Positions 25,256-35,618 are shown, counted from the stretch's first letter. The stretch: DNA of 64,000 nucleotides from Marinithermofilum abyssi (GCF_014641195.1 NZ_BMHQ01000001.1:335199-399198); one strand, 5' to 3'. Notes: generated by a model not told the origin, from the sequence alone. Numbers and translations are program-made.

Positions 25256-26767
25256 ATGAATCGAACGAGACGCCATATCATTACAGCCGCCCTGATGGCG
25301 GCTATGTTTCTGGCCGCTGTAGAAGTAACGATCGTCAATGCGGCAATGCCGACCGTAGTGGGCGCCCTGGGGGGAATCTCCCTGTACAGCTGGGTGTTTT
25401 CCGCTTTCATGCTTTCCAACACCATCACGGTTCCCGTTTACGGGAAGCTGGCGGACTTGTACGGACGGAAGCAAGTGTTTATCTCGGCAGTGTTGCTGTT
25501 CGTGGGGGGCTCCGCCCTGTGCGGTTTGGCCCAATCCATGGAACAGCTGGTCTTCTTCCGTGTGATTCAGGGGCTCGGAGCCGGCGGGGTGTTACCCGTC
25601 GCCATGACGATTGTGGGGGACATCTTCCCCTTTGAAACCCGTGCCAAAGTGCAGGGCTGGTTTTCCTCCGTGTGGGGATTGGCCGCTATCATCGGTCCTT
25701 TCATCGGAGGCTGGACGGTGGAGCACCTGTCTTGGCGGTGGATCTTCTGGTTCAATCTTCCCCTCGGGTTGATCATCGTTGGAGTCATCCACGTCTTCCT
25801 GCCCAGGAAAAAAGAAGGGGAGGACCCGACTGTCGACTATACGGGCGCAGTATTGTTCACGCTATCCGTCTTTGGATTCCTCCTCTGCACCCAACTGGTG
25901 AGCCGCCTGGGATGGACTCATCCCGCCATTTGGGGTCTCTTGGGAGGCGCGGCAGCCCTTCTAATCGGTTTTTTCCGTCGGGAAAAAAAGGTGGAAGACC
26001 CCTTTATTCCCTTGCATCTGTTTCGCAACCGGGTGATTGCTTCCAGTAACATCACTGCTTTTCTGACGGGGATGGGGATGTTCGGGGCCATCTCCTTTGT
26101 TCCCCTGTATGTTCAAGGCGTATTGGGCAAAAGTCCGACCCTCTCCGGACTGGCCATCACGCCACAGGTGCTTGGCTGGAGCACGGCATCCGTGATCGCG
26201 GGGCGATGGCTGTTGAGGAACGGTTACCGCCAACCGATTCTGACCGGTATGGTGTTGATCAGCCTGTCCGCCGGCGGGTTCACCTGGATGGACGCCGAAA
26301 CCCCCTACCTCTGGGTGTTGATCGGCATGTTCGTTCTCGGACTCGGTCTGGGACTGTCCATGACCGCTTACATCATCGCCGTCCAGAACGCCGTCAGTGA
26401 AAGACAGCGAGGAGCGGCCACTTCCTCCCAGATGTTTGCCCGGGCGATGGGCGGTGCCTTTGGCGTCACCATTCTGGGAGCGGTAATGAGTTCTCAGCTG
26501 AAGTCCCGAATCGGGGCCTACATTGCCCAGCATCAGGCGGAGTTGAGCGGGAAAACCATTCGTCAGTTGGAACAGGCGCAAGGTGTGACCCAGCCGGAAG
26601 GTCTCTCCACCCTGCCGCCCGGTATCGTCGACGAGATCAGCCGTTATCTTTCCCAGGCACTGGATGCCACCTTCGTCACTGCGGCCTCTATCTCCCTAGC
26701 GGCACTGGTTGTTGCGTTTTTCCTGATCCCCAAAGGAAGTGCCAGGTCGCTTTCGGTGGAGGAATAA
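25256..26767 (+). CDS. MFS drug exporter, DHA2 (14-helix) family
   Basis: 503 residues with about 14 transmembrane helices, the size of EmrB/QacA-type proton antiporters. Motif A is GKLADLYGRKQVF in the loop between helices 2 and 3. RVIQGLGAGGVLPVAM is motif B, and GPFIGGWTVEHLSWRWIFW covers motif C, with the family's W-R-W-I-F after it. The N-terminal VEVTIVNAAMPTV replaces the usual LDxTIVNVALP (motif D1). ATG 25256 has AGAGGAG upstream. It stands alone with its own terminator and no adjacent TetR or MarR regulator, so the substrate is unknown. Confidence 0.9.
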   Translation: MNRTRRHIITAALMAAMFLAAVEVTIVNAAMPTVVGALGGISLYSWVFSAFMLSNTITVPVYGKLADLYGRKQVFISAVLLFVGGSALCGLAQSMEQLVFFRVIQGLGAGGVLPVAMTIVGDIFPFETRAKVQGWFSSVWGLAAIIGPFIGGWTVEHLSWRWIFWFNLPLGLIIVGVIHVFLPRKKEGEDPTVDYTGAVLFTLSVFGFLLCTQLVSRLGWTHPAIWGLLGGAAALLIGFFRREKKVEDPFIPLHLFRNRVIASSNITAFLTGMGMFGAISFVPLYVQGVLGKSPTLSGLAITPQVLGWSTASVIAGRWLLRNGYRQPILTGMVLISLSAGGFTWMDAETPYLWVLIGMFVLGLGLGLSMTAYIIAVQNAVSERQRGAATSSQMFARAMGGAFGVTILGAVMSSQLKSRIGAYIAQHQAELSGKTIRQLEQAQGVTQPEGLSTLPPGIVDEISRYLSQALDATFVTAASISLAALVVAFFLIPKGSARSLSVEE

Positions 26768-26847
26768 GGGGAGTTCTCCGTATGGTTGATTCGTGGCTGG
26801 CTATTCGTTGAAAAAATTGTGATAGATGTGGACGATACTCCTGTCAG

Positions 26848-26880
26848 CCAAGCACTCTCCTGCTTGGATTTTTCATTTTT
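26848..26880 (+). terminator. terminator of MFS gene
   Basis: CCAAGCA and TGCTTGG form a stem around CTCTCC, followed by ATTTTTCATTTTTC. The tail overlaps the last codons of the convergent peptide-binding gene. Confidence 0.75.
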
Positions 26881-28498
26881 CACTCCCGGTCAGATAGGTT
26901 TCTTTCAATGTATACTCCGGACCGAAGGGATGTCGATCAAAGTTCTTCACTCGGGCCTTTTGCAGATACCCATCCGTCGGACAGAAAAGGGGAATCACGG
27001 CGGCTTCCTTTTCGACTAATAACTTTTCCGCTTCTCTCAGCTCTTGGATCCGCTTCGATCCTTTATCTTCAGCAGCTCGTTGCAATTTCTCGTTGAATTC
27101 CTCACGGTTCCACCCGCTGTTTCCAGCATCTCCATCGAAGCGGTAATCTTCCAGATAAGCGTAAGGGTCATTCAGTTGTACGATCGGCTCAGTCAGTGCC
27201 ATGTCAAAATCCCCTTTTTCCATCCGTTCCAGGAACTGTTGGGGAGCTACCGGCCGAATATTCACTGGAAAACCCAATATCATCCGCCATTGTTCCTGCA
27301 AAAACAATGCCGCTTCCTTGCGATCCTCAGTCACCAACAGCTCCATCGCCGGTACTTTTTTGAGACCTAATTCTTTCATCCCTTCTTTCAAGCTCTTCCC
27401 GGCTTGACCGGGATCCATCATACGGGGAGCTCCCGATTTTTCCTTGAAGGACGGCTGGTCTCTGGTCCACACTTTTGGAGGAACCACCCCTCCTGCAGGA
27501 AGTGACCCGTCTTTCCGTACATGATTGACCAGCTCTTCACGATCGACGGATTGTGCCATCGCCTGACGAATGTTTTTATCACCGAGGAAATCATTGTCCA
27601 GATTAAATTGTATCTGATCCACCCGATCACGGGTAAAGGAAATGAACTGGCGGGCCTCCTTGTAAGCTTCCGCAAAATGGTAGTCCAGTCGGGCGATATC
27701 CAGCCGATTGGCATGATACCTGCGTACTTGCTCCGACACTTCCGTGTTGATGCTCATCTCTACGCGACCCAAGCGAACCCGGCTGCGATCCCAGTAGGTA
27801 TCACTCTTTTTCAATACCAGTTCCCGTTCCGATTTCCACCTTTCCACTTGAAAAGGGCCACAGGTCACCATCGTGTCCGGAGAGGTAGCATAGCGGTTAC
27901 CGTATTTCTTGACGATATCGGCCCGCTGCGGTAAAAACGGCGGCATGGCGACGGCCGTTAAAAATTGGGACGACGGCTTGTCCAGAACGACTTTCAAGGT
28001 TCGCTTTCCCAAAGCTTGTACACCCAGTTCGGAGGGACTCGCCTCTCCTTCGCGCACTGCCTTCGCGTTGTTGACCAGATCCAAACCATGTACCTGCCTC
28101 GAATCGGTTTGCAAAGCACGGCGCCATGCGTATACGAAGTCCTGGGCTGTGACCGGCTTCCCATCACTCCACTTGGCTTCCCGCAGTTGAAAGAGATAGG
28201 TTCTCTTATCCGCACTCACCTTGGGATTGGCTTCCGCCAAAGCAGGCTCGGGCTTGTTGTCCTGATTCAGCCGCATCAATCCTTCCTGCACTTGGTTCAG
28301 CACGGTCATCGCCTGATCGTTGACCGTTCCAGCACTGTCCAAAACAGCGGGATCCCCATCTATACTGAGCCTCAGCGTTTGCTCTTCCTGCCCCTGGGCT
28401 CCGCTTACAGGCGAGTAAGTTCCCCCGCACGCCGTCAACAGACCTAACCCCAACAGCCACAGCAAACTCCATCCGGACTTGATCGATTTTCCCCTCAC
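26873..28498 (-). CDS. oligopeptide ABC transporter substrate-binding lipoprotein
   Basis: 541 residues, typical of solute-binding family 5 (OppA/DppA). A lipoprotein signal has the lipobox LTAC near residue 24 (LWLLGLGLLTACGG). Recognisable segments are PAVLDSAGTVNDQA, the conserved WSDGKPVTAQDFVYAWRRAL, and IRQAMAQSVDREELV. No permease or ATPase genes are adjacent, so it is an orphan receptor, possibly for peptides released by secreted proteases such as the carboxypeptidase nearby, or for signalling peptides. The start is GTG at 28498 after GAGAGGGG. Confidence 0.92.
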   Translation of the reverse strand: MRGKSIKSGWSLLWLLGLGLLTACGGTYSPVSGAQGQEEQTLRLSIDGDPAVLDSAGTVNDQAMTVLNQVQEGLMRLNQDNKPEPALAEANPKVSADKRTYLFQLREAKWSDGKPVTAQDFVYAWRRALQTDSRQVHGLDLVNNAKAVREGEASPSELGVQALGKRTLKVVLDKPSSQFLTAVAMPPFLPQRADIVKKYGNRYATSPDTMVTCGPFQVERWKSERELVLKKSDTYWDRSRVRLGRVEMSINTEVSEQVRRYHANRLDIARLDYHFAEAYKEARQFISFTRDRVDQIQFNLDNDFLGDKNIRQAMAQSVDREELVNHVRKDGSLPAGGVVPPKVWTRDQPSFKEKSGAPRMMDPGQAGKSLKEGMKELGLKKVPAMELLVTEDRKEAALFLQEQWRMILGFPVNIRPVAPQQFLERMEKGDFDMALTEPIVQLNDPYAYLEDYRFDGDAGNSGWNREEFNEKLQRAAEDKGSKRIQELREAEKLLVEKEAAVIPLFCPTDGYLQKARVKNFDRHPFGPEYTLKETYLTGSEK

Positions 28499-28718
28499 AT
28501 TCCCCTCTCCTTCTTGACCCTCAATTTATATATACGCAATTTTTCCTATATCCAAAGAATTAATACTCCACCCCATCATATCATAGGATAGATAGTTGTC
28601 AATTGTTGGATAAAATGGAAAGCGAGGCGGTGTCCCAAAACAGCGTCACTCACTAAACAAAACTGTGGCGTCGTTGGACTTCCCGATCAAGATAAACAAA
28701 TAGGAGTGTGAGCACGAT

Positions 28719-29126
28719 TTGATCCGGTTTCATTTCAGTGCATTGACCAAACATCCACTTTCTTCCATCCAGGAAACTATACAGCGGTGGAAAAAGATCG
28801 CGCACAAAGGAGAGAAACCACATACGAAAGTTCCCTCGGATTTCACGGCTCGGTATTCCAAAGGGATTTTGCTGGCCGGCTTAGGACTTTGGCTGGCATT
28901 TTTCCTGACGATGATCATCCACCCAAGCAGTCATGCAGCAGTAAAGGAGTGTCTGTGGATATATACATGGACTGCCGCTCCCGCAGGAGCCGTTATGGGT
29001 ATCGCTGCCCGACGGAGAAACCACCCTCACGCACTGGCGCTCCTGCTCGGCAACCTGTGGATGATCCCCAGTATGCTGTTGTTTTGGTTTTTGGCGGTAT
29101 TTGCGTATCCGATGATTTACGTGTGA
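28719..29126 (+). CDS. small membrane protein, unknown
   Basis: 135 residues. An N-terminal cytoplasmic region (about 45 residues, Lys/His-rich) is followed by three predicted transmembrane helices: ILLAGLGLWLAFFLTMII, an Ala/Gly helix near TAAPAGAVMGIAA, and LWMIPSMLLFWFLAVFAYP. No family is recognised. The start is TTG at 28719; AGGAG lies about 12 bases before it, a little far, so the start is uncertain. A good hairpin follows the stop, supporting that it is transcribed. Confidence 0.55.
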   Translation: MIRFHFSALTKHPLSSIQETIQRWKKIAHKGEKPHTKVPSDFTARYSKGILLAGLGLWLAFFLTMIIHPSSHAAVKECLWIYTWTAAPAGAVMGIAARRRNHPHALALLLGNLWMIPSMLLFWFLAVFAYPMIYV

Positions 29127-29131
29127 TAAAG

Positions 29132-29157
29132 AACCGCCTCCCTCTCGGGAGGCGGTT
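29132..29157 (+). terminator. terminator of small membrane gene
   Basis: AACCGCCTCCC and GGGAGGCGGTT form an 11-bp perfect stem around TCTC, three bases past the stop, followed by TGATTGAT (weak T-tail). Confidence 0.75.
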
Positions 29158-29200
29158 TGATTGATACTCCGATGTCGCAGATGTGACACTGTCCGTAAAC

Positions 29201-29383
29201 CTACGGCGTATCTGGCAATTCAGGAGCTTTTTCGATAGGGGAGGATCGGTGTGATCGGCGAAGATTCTTTGCACTCACAGAGTACAAGTCTCGCCAAGGT
29301 CGCTCCGCTCCCTGGTCTCGCTATGCGCTTTTTGCAAGAGATCGGCGACGGCCACACCAGACCGGTCCCCCTAGAACAGATGT
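29201..29383 (-). repeat. MITE-like dispersed repeat, copy 2 (inverted)
   Basis: Reverse-complement copy of the repeat at 212-405. The left end CTACGGCGTATCTGG corresponds to the right terminal repeat of copy 1. The conserved core includes CCAAGGTCGCTCCGCTCCC. The far end loses similarity at about 29383, so the second terminal repeat seems missing or diverged, 32 bp short of the argS stop. Confidence 0.72.
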
Positions 29384-29414
29384 GCTCTCCGTTACCAAGA
29401 GACGATTCTTCTCT

Positions 29415-31085
29415 TTACATCTGTTTGGGAGCGTGGACGCCGATCAGGGACAAGCCGTTTTTCAATACTTGCGCCACCGCGGAAAGAAGCGTCAGCCGAG
29501 CCTGAGTCAATGTCGGATCGTCACCGATCACCCGGTGGGCATTGTAGTAACTGTGCAGCTGGGTAGCGAGATCGTACAAATACCGCACCACCCGGTGGGG
29601 CTGCATGTGATCCGCTGCCGTAGCCACCTCACCCGGAAACTCGCCCAGCTTCTGTAGAAGATCAAACTCCTGCTCTTCCTGCAACGCCGACAGATGAGTC
29701 GGATCCTTCTTCAACTGGATGCCCTTTTCTTCTGCCTGGCGGAACACGCTGTTGATCCGGGCATGGGCGTATTGCACATAAAACACCGGGTTTTCGTTGG
29801 ATTGGGAGACAGCCAGATCCATATCGAAATCCAAGTGGGCGTCAGGACTCCGCATGGCAAAGATATAGCGGGTGGCGTCGACGCCGACTTCCTCCATCAG
29901 GTCGACCAGCGTCACGGCTTTCCCCGTCCGTTTGGACATCTTCACCAGTTCTCCGCCCTGGTATAGCTTCACCATCTGGGTGATCAGGAAGGTCATCTTG
30001 TCCGGATCGTAACCCAAGGCTTCCATCGCCGCACGCATCCGGGGAATGTACCCATGGTGGTCGGCACCGAAAATATTGATGATCCGGTCGAAGCCCCGCT
30101 CATACTTGTTGCGATGGTAGGCAATATCCGGAGTCAGGTAGGTGTTGGTGCCGTCCTGTTTCACCAACACCCGATCTTTGTCGTCGCCGTATTGGCTGGA
30201 CTTGAGCCAGAGTGCGCCGTCTTTTTCAAAGGTTTCCCCGCGTTCGGTCAGGATTTTCACAACCTCGTCCACGGCACCGGATTCGTACAAAGATGTCTCA
30301 GAGAACCAATTGTCAAAGGTGACGCGGTACTTTTCCAAATCCCGTTTGATTTTGTCCAGCAGCTGTTTCAGCCCGTACTCCCGCAGAAAGGCCAGACGCT
30401 CCTCCCGCTCCATGGAAACCAGCCGGTCACCCTCTTCTTCCGCCAGCTTTTTCCCGATGTCGATAATGTCTTGGCCGCGATAGCCATCCTCGGGGAATTC
30501 CGCTTCCTGCCCCAAGGCTTCCAAATAGCGGGCTTCCAGGGAGAGGGCCATCATGCGGATCTGGTTGCCCGCATCGTTGATGTAATATTCCCGGGTTACA
30601 TCATACCCGGCGGCATCCATCACGTTGCACAGCACATCCCCGATCGCCGCACCCCGGGCATGACCGAGGTGAAGGCTGCCGGTCGGGTTGGCACTGACAA
30701 ACTCCACCAGCACCTTTTCCCCTTTGCCGGTATCTGTCCGTCCGTATTGTTCCCCTGCGGCTTCGATCTCGCGGAGCACATCCGTCAGATACGACCGATC
30801 GATAAAAAAGTTGATAAAGCCGGGTCCAGCCACTTCAATTTCTTTAATATGGGCTTTTTGCCGATCGATGCCCTCCACGATCTGCGTAGCGATTTCCCGC
30901 GGATTTTTCCGAGCGATACGGGTCAGCTGCATCGCCATGTTGGTGGCGAAGTCTCCGTGGGCTTTTTCCCGGGGCACTTCCAGCACAACCTCCGGGATTT
31001 GCGATTCATCCGCCAAACCGGCGTTCAGTACGGCCTGTTTGATCTCTTCCTTGAGCTGTTCCTGCATCCGTTCCAACGCGTTCAT
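29415..31085 (-). CDS. argS: arginyl-tRNA synthetase
   Basis: 556 residues, the normal length. It is a class I synthetase charging tRNA-Arg with arginine and ATP. The HIGH-type motif is HLGHARGAA in [13 protein letters not shown], and the KMSKS-type motif is [13 protein letters not shown]. The N-terminal additional domain has [13 protein letters not shown], and the C-terminal anticodon-binding domain follows. ATG 31085 comes one base after the stop of the DUF1934 gene, as in Bacillus ywiB-argS, so translation is coupled. A repeat copy lies just beyond its 3' end. Confidence 0.97.
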   Translation of the reverse strand: MNALERMQEQLKEEIKQAVLNAGLADESQIPEVVLEVPREKAHGDFATNMAMQLTRIARKNPREIATQIVEGIDRQKAHIKEIEVAGPGFINFFIDRSYLTDVLREIEAAGEQYGRTDTGKGEKVLVEFVSANPTGSLHLGHARGAAIGDVLCNVMDAAGYDVTREYYINDAGNQIRMMALSLEARYLEALGQEAEFPEDGYRGQDIIDIGKKLAEEEGDRLVSMEREERLAFLREYGLKQLLDKIKRDLEKYRVTFDNWFSETSLYESGAVDEVVKILTERGETFEKDGALWLKSSQYGDDKDRVLVKQDGTNTYLTPDIAYHRNKYERGFDRIINIFGADHHGYIPRMRAAMEALGYDPDKMTFLITQMVKLYQGGELVKMSKRTGKAVTLVDLMEEVGVDATRYIFAMRSPDAHLDFDMDLAVSQSNENPVFYVQYAHARINSVFRQAEEKGIQLKKDPTHLSALQEEQEFDLLQKLGEFPGEVATAADHMQPHRVVRYLYDLATQLHSYYNAHRVIGDDPTLTQARLTLLSAVAQVLKNGLSLIGVHAPKQM

Positions 31086-31086
31086 G

Positions 31087-31515
31087 TCAGGCAGACACCC
31101 CCGTCCATTGGATCTTCAATTGGTAATGGCCCATCTCTTCTCCTGCCATTCGCAAGCGAAAGGAAAATTGGATCTGTCCGTGTGATTCTTCCATCCGTCG
31201 CCGATAATCCAGGGTATGAACTTCCATCTCCGCCTTACCGCCTGGAGTCTCCACAAGGCTGAGGGATGTTTGACCCGGCCGGTAGGTGACACGATAAGAG
31301 ACAGCTCCCTGCCGGATGACCGTCACTTCGTCCTCTTTGGCTTTCACCGTAGTCCGCACTTCTTCCTGCGTCCCCGGCTCCTCCCAATAGCGAAGTACCC
31401 ATCGATCCTCTTTTTGGTCAAAATGACCCTTCAGTTGTTGCTCGATGCGTTCGACATCCTCTTGATCATCGGAACGGATCTCTGAAACGATGTCCAGGCG
31501 AATCGGTTTCAACAA
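31087..31515 (-). CDS. DUF1934 family protein (YwiB-like)
   Basis: About 142 residues. A small beta-barrel (calycin-like) protein of unknown function that in many Firmicutes is encoded directly before argS, as here. Visible features are [15 protein letters not shown], the family's alternating strand pattern, and a C-terminal [10 protein letters not shown]. The start is taken as TTG at 31515 (or 31512) because GAAAGGGG lies upstream; an ATG at 31581 has no ribosome binding site and overlaps the speB terminator. Confidence 0.85.
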   Translation of the reverse strand: MLKPIRLDIVSEIRSDDQEDVERIEQQLKGHFDQKEDRWVLRYWEEPGTQEEVRTTVKAKEDEVTVIRQGAVSYRVTYRPGQTSLSLVETPGGKAEMEVHTLDYRRRMEESHGQIQFSFRLRMAGEEMGHYQLKIQWTGVSA

Positions 31516-31581
31516 TGCCCGTCCCCTTTCCGATTGTAGATATCTTATCACTCGTTGGAGTGAAATTCCAATCAATGACAA

Positions 31582-31609
31582 ACTTCCCTCTCACAAAAAA
31601 GAGGGAAGT
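31582..31609 (-). terminator. terminator of speE-speB
   Basis: ACTTCCCTC and GAGGGAAGT form a 9-bp perfect stem around a ten-base A-rich loop, about 12 bp after the speB stop. Confidence 0.7.
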
Positions 31610-31620
31610 CGTCAGACCGT

Positions 31621-32493
31621 TCACTTCGTAAAGCCTAGCAGCATCTCCCGAACCGCCTTGGCAGCAACGACAGGCGTTTGCTCCGTGGGATCGTAAGCGG
31701 GTGCGACTTCCACCAGGTCCGCACCCACTACATGGACTCCGGAGCGGGCAATGGCATGGATGGCTTCAAACAGCTCGTTGCTAGTGATCCCGCCGGGTTC
31801 CGGGGTTCCGGTGCCCGGTGCGAAAGCCGGATCCAGCACATCGATGTCGATCGTCACATACACAGGCCGGTCCTTCAATTGCGGGAGAACTTCTTTTAGC
31901 GGCTTCAGCACTTCAAAGGGGTAGAAGTGAATCCTTTCCTGTTCCGCATAGGAGAACTCTTCCTTCGTCCCGGAACGAATGCCAAATTGGTACACATTTT
32001 CCGGGCCCAACAGCTGGGCAATTTTGCGGAGAGGAGTGGCATGGGAGAGGATTTCCCCTTCATAATCCGTACGCAAGTCCGCATGGGCATCGATATGGAT
32101 CACGGCCAGCTTGCGATGGTATTGGTTAATCTCCCGAACCACCGGCCAAGTGACCAAATGCTCCCCACCCAGGCCAAAAGGCATCTTTTTACTAGCCATT
32201 ACCTTGGCGACAAAGCGGCCGATCTGATCGAGGCTCTTCTCCGGATTCCCAAATGGTAGCGGAATATCTCCGGCATCATAGTAGCGGATCTCGGACAAAT
32301 CCCGGCGCAGATAGGGGCTGAACTCCTCCAATACCAAGGAAACCTCCCGGATTCGCCCCGGGCCGAAACGGGAACCCGGCCGAAAGCTGGCCGTCCAATC
32401 CATCGGCATTCCGTAAATGACCGATTGGGCTTCGTTCAGCTCGGGCGTCGCCCCGATAAACACCTTACCGGAATATGCTTCGTTAAACCGCAT
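31621..32493 (-). CDS. speB: agmatinase
   Basis: 290 residues. A dimanganese ureohydrolase converting agmatine to putrescine and urea. Metal ligands lie in GLGGEHLVTW, HIDAHADLRTDYEG and TIDIDVLDPAFAPGTGTPEP, all intact. ATG 32493 has AGGAGGG. It follows speE by two bases, so speE-speB form the putrescine/spermidine operon, in the same arrangement as B. subtilis. It is intact, unlike the ureohydrolase remnant at 10925-11233. Confidence 0.96.
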   Translation of the reverse strand: MRFNEAYSGKVFIGATPELNEAQSVIYGMPMDWTASFRPGSRFGPGRIREVSLVLEEFSPYLRRDLSEIRYYDAGDIPLPFGNPEKSLDQIGRFVAKVMASKKMPFGLGGEHLVTWPVVREINQYHRKLAVIHIDAHADLRTDYEGEILSHATPLRKIAQLLGPENVYQFGIRSGTKEEFSYAEQERIHFYPFEVLKPLKEVLPQLKDRPVYVTIDIDVLDPAFAPGTGTPEPGGITSNELFEAIHAIARSGVHVVGADLVEVAPAYDPTEQTPVVAAKAVREMLLGFTK

Positions 32494-32495
32494 CG

Positions 32496-33338
32496 TTATC
32501 CCTCCTGCTCAAGCAGTTCCGACACAAAGCGAGGCAGTTGGAACAAGGCATGGTGCATGCCGGGGTGATAATATTTGGTTTCCAACGGTGTAAAACGGCT
32601 TTCTTCCACTTGGAGCGGATCCATTTCTTTGGAACCGAGAGTAAAGCTCCACAATCCGCTGGGATAGGTGGGAATGCTGGCCGTATAGAGACGGGTAATC
32701 GGGAAGATGCCGGAGATGTCCCGGTATACCTGAGAAATCAGCTCCCGGTTGAACCACGGAGATTCCGTCTGAGCCACCATCACACCGCCCGGACGCAGGG
32801 CTTCATAAATCCCTTGATAAAAAGGCTTTTGGAAAAGCCCGACCGCCGGCCCAACAGGCTCTGTGGAATCGACCAAAATCACATCGTATTTACCGGGGTT
32901 GGCCTCAATGTGCTTGATTCCATCCTCCACTTTGATCTCCACCCGAAGATCCGTCAACTTTCCGGCGATTTCCGGAAAATATTTCTGGGATACTTCAATC
33001 ACCCGGCGGTCGATTTCGCACAGAGTGGCCGTTTCCACACTCGGGTGTTTCAGCACTTCCCGGATGGCTCCGCCGTCCCCGCCCCCGATCACCAGTACGC
33101 GCTTCGGCTCGGGATGGGTAAACATCCCCACATGGGTCAGCATCTCATGATAAACAAACTCATCTTTGTCCGTAGTCATCACCATGCCGTCCAGCACCAG
33201 CATATTGCCGAACTGCTTGGTTTCGATCACATCCAGTGTTTGAAATTCGGTCTGCTCATGATGTAGCGTCTTTCCGATTTTGGCGGTAATCCCAAAATTC
33301 GGTGTTTGCTTTTCCGTATACCATAGTTCCATATCCAT
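32496..33338 (-). CDS. speE: polyamine aminopropyltransferase (spermidine synthase)
   Basis: 280 residues. It transfers an aminopropyl group from decarboxylated SAM to putrescine. The methyltransferase-like fold has [18 protein letters not shown] (nucleotide-binding motif) and the catalytic Asp in [16 protein letters not shown]. The Y/Q motif region is [18 protein letters not shown] 33338 is chosen for its AAGGAG site; 26 upstream codons are unlikely. It is transcribed away from pbpG, as in B. subtilis. Confidence 0.96.
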   Translation of the reverse strand: MDMELWYTEKQTPNFGITAKIGKTLHHEQTEFQTLDVIETKQFGNMLVLDGMVMTTDKDEFVYHEMLTHVGMFTHPEPKRVLVIGGGDGGAIREVLKHPSVETATLCEIDRRVIEVSQKYFPEIAGKLTDLRVEIKVEDGIKHIEANPGKYDVILVDSTEPVGPAVGLFQKPFYQGIYEALRPGGVMVAQTESPWFNRELISQVYRDISGIFPITRLYTASIPTYPSGLWSFTLGSKEMDPLQVEESRFTPLETKYYHPGMHHALFQLPRFVSELLEQEG

Positions 33339-33473
33339 GGTCTTGATTCTCCTTCCAAAAGCCCGGAACGGCTTGTCCCTTCCATATGAAAAAACCCTCC
33401 CTATAGGATAATCCAACTGTTGACGGGAAACAATCGGAATCTTTTTGGCAGGCGAAAATCCCTTGTTCCCCAG

Positions 33474-33503
33474 GAATAGAAATGTTTCCCAATCTGCATA
33501 CTA
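33474..33503 (+). promoter_or_regulatory. sigma-G-like forespore promoter of pbpG
   Basis: GAATA (33474-33478) and CATACTA (33497-33503) with an 18-bp spacer match the sigma-G pattern GHATR-N17/18-CATNHTA. It lies about 60 bp upstream of pbpG. B. subtilis pbpG is forespore-expressed, so the site fits known biology. Confidence 0.6.
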
Positions 33504-33563
33504 ACGGGGAAACGCAATCTCTTCTTTTGCAACGAGGGACCAATAGCCAAGGAGGCTGTCACC

Positions 33564-35618
33564 ATGGGCGATGACATCGACCGCATGCTGCCCCGGGAAA
33601 CAGGATCCCACTCGGTTGATTTTGACCGTTGGTGGTTTTGGGGAGCCCGGATTTTTCGATGGACATGGATGGGAATTGCAGGGCTGCTATGTTTGGCTCT
33701 TGTCACGGTGCTCTACCTGAAATCCCGTCCCTTGCCGCCTCCGGAAATCCCGATGACGACGAAGATCCTGGATATTCATGGCCGCCCCATCGACCAACTG
33801 GATTCCGGTGAACACCGGGAGCCCATCCGCTTGGGAAAGCTGCCGCCTCATCTGATCCAGGCAACGCTGGCGGCTGAAGATCAGCGTTTCTTCCAGCACT
33901 GGGGGTTTTCAGCAAAAGGCATTGCCCGTGCGATATGGGTTAATCTTCGTGAGGGGCGCCTGGCTCAAGGAGCCAGCACCATCACCCAACAGTTGGCGCG
34001 CAACCTGTATCTGACCCATGACCGCACATGGTCCCGCAAGGTGCGGGAAGCCATGTTAACCGCCCAGCTGGAGCTCCACTATTCCAAAAAAGAAATCTTG
34101 GAGATGTATCTCAACAAAATATACTACGGACACGGCGCTTACGGGATTGGGCGGGCCGCCCGTCTCTACTTCGGCAAAGACGCAAAAGATCTCACTCTGG
34201 CGGAAAGCGCGATGTTGGCGGGGATTCCCCGGGGACCCCGGTGGTTTTCACCGCTGGAATACCCGGATCGGGCTAAATCCAGGCAAAAAATGATCTTAGA
34301 CGCAATGGCCCGACAAGGAAAAATCAGCCGTCAGGAAGCCGCTGCAGCTAAGTCCCAGACGCTCACCTATGCTCCGCCGCCCAAACCTGCGCCGGCCAGA
34401 GCGCCTTACTTCCGGGATTATGTGCTGAAGGCCGCAGTGCAACAATGGGGGCTGGACGAGCATGAAGTGCGAAACGGCGGACTAAAAATCACCACCACGC
34501 TGGATCTATCCATCCAACAGAAAGCGGAGCAGGCGGTTCAACGTTATCTTTCCAATCAGGGAGACTTGCAGGCAGCATTGGTAAGTGTGGAACCAGCCAC
34601 CGGGTATATCAAGGCGATGGTAGGCGGCAAAGATTATCGTCAATCTCCCTACAACCGCGTGTTCGGCAAGCGACAGCCCGGTTCCACCTTCAAACCGATT
34701 CTCTACTTGGCCGCTCTACAGGATGGGCTGACCCCGTTAACCCGGTTTGAAAGCCGTCCAACCGTGTTTCCCTATGAAGGAGGTACGTATGAGCCCTCCA
34801 ACTACCATGACCGGTATGCCTACCGCCCGATCACCATGCAGGAAGCGATCGCCACTTCAGACAATGTATATGCTGTCAGCACCCATCTGTTAATCGGACG
34901 AAACCAAGCGATTCAGATGGCTCGGCTGCTGGGGATTGTCAGCCCGCTTCAACCGGTTCCGTCGCTGGCACTGGGAAGCAGTGCCGTCAGCCCCTATGAG
35001 ATGGTGCAAGCCTACGCCGCTATCGCCGATAATGGCCGCCACCGTACTCCTGTGGCCATTTTGCGAATCGAAGATGCCCGGGGAGAGCCGATTGATCCGC
35101 CGCAAGCAGCTCCCGTCCAACAAACATCAGCTCCCGCATCCTTCGTACTCACTAAGATGATGGAAACCGTGTTTCAACCGGGAGGGACAGCCAACCGGGT
35201 GGGACAAATGCTTCCCTACCGGTCCATCGCCGGCAAAACGGGCAGCACCCACTGGGATTCCTGGCTGTCCGGGTTTACCCCCAACCTGGCAACCACGGTG
35301 TGGCTCGGTTACGACAAAGGCAAACCGCTGCCCGACGGCGCCTCCCGTCTGACGCACAATATCTGGGGAAGTTATATGCGCGATGCTTTGCGGGGCAAGC
35401 CGAATCCACCCTTTCAACCTCCGTCCGGGGTGGTCAAAGTACAGGTGGACCCGGCAACAGGCTACTTAGCTACCTCTCGATGCCCCCGTGCCAGGGAAAT
35501 GTTTTTTATCGCAGGGACAGAACCTAGACAGACTTGTCCCAACCATCCCTTCACAACTCCTTCTCCCCCGTCTCCTTCATTGTTGGAGCGCCTAAAAAAA
35601 TGGTGGTTCGGTTCATAA
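33564..35618 (+). CDS. pbpG: bifunctional class A penicillin-binding protein
   Basis: 684 residues. One membrane anchor (MGIAGLLCLALVTVLYL, residues 36-52) is followed by a GT51 transglycosylase domain: AAEDQRFFQHWGF with the catalytic Glu, and GASTITQQLARNLYL. The transpeptidase domain has the active serine in GSTFKPI, the SDN motif in ATSDNVY, and KTGS in AGKTGSTHWDSW. It polymerises and crosslinks peptidoglycan outside the membrane. The position between speE-speB and ywhD equals B. subtilis pbpG, involved in germ-cell wall synthesis. ATG 33564 has AAGGAGG. The stop codon lies inside its terminator stem. Confidence 0.95.
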   Translation: MGDDIDRMLPRETGSHSVDFDRWWFWGARIFRWTWMGIAGLLCLALVTVLYLKSRPLPPPEIPMTTKILDIHGRPIDQLDSGEHREPIRLGKLPPHLIQATLAAEDQRFFQHWGFSAKGIARAIWVNLREGRLAQGASTITQQLARNLYLTHDRTWSRKVREAMLTAQLELHYSKKEILEMYLNKIYYGHGAYGIGRAARLYFGKDAKDLTLAESAMLAGIPRGPRWFSPLEYPDRAKSRQKMILDAMARQGKISRQEAAAAKSQTLTYAPPPKPAPARAPYFRDYVLKAAVQQWGLDEHEVRNGGLKITTTLDLSIQQKAEQAVQRYLSNQGDLQAALVSVEPATGYIKAMVGGKDYRQSPYNRVFGKRQPGSTFKPILYLAALQDGLTPLTRFESRPTVFPYEGGTYEPSNYHDRYAYRPITMQEAIATSDNVYAVSTHLLIGRNQAIQMARLLGIVSPLQPVPSLALGSSAVSPYEMVQAYAAIADNGRHRTPVAILRIEDARGEPIDPPQAAPVQQTSAPASFVLTKMMETVFQPGGTANRVGQMLPYRSIAGKTGSTHWDSWLSGFTPNLATTVWLGYDKGKPLPDGASRLTHNIWGSYMRDALRGKPNPPFQPPSGVVKVQVDPATGYLATSRCPRAREMFFIAGTEPRQTCPNHPFTTPSPPSPSLLERLKKWWFGS

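Noticed and set aside
28632-28682. GTGTCCCAAAACAGCG...GTGGCGTCGTTGGAC as an insertion sequence end
   Set aside because: The inverted repeat is short and imperfect and no partner end or transposase is present.
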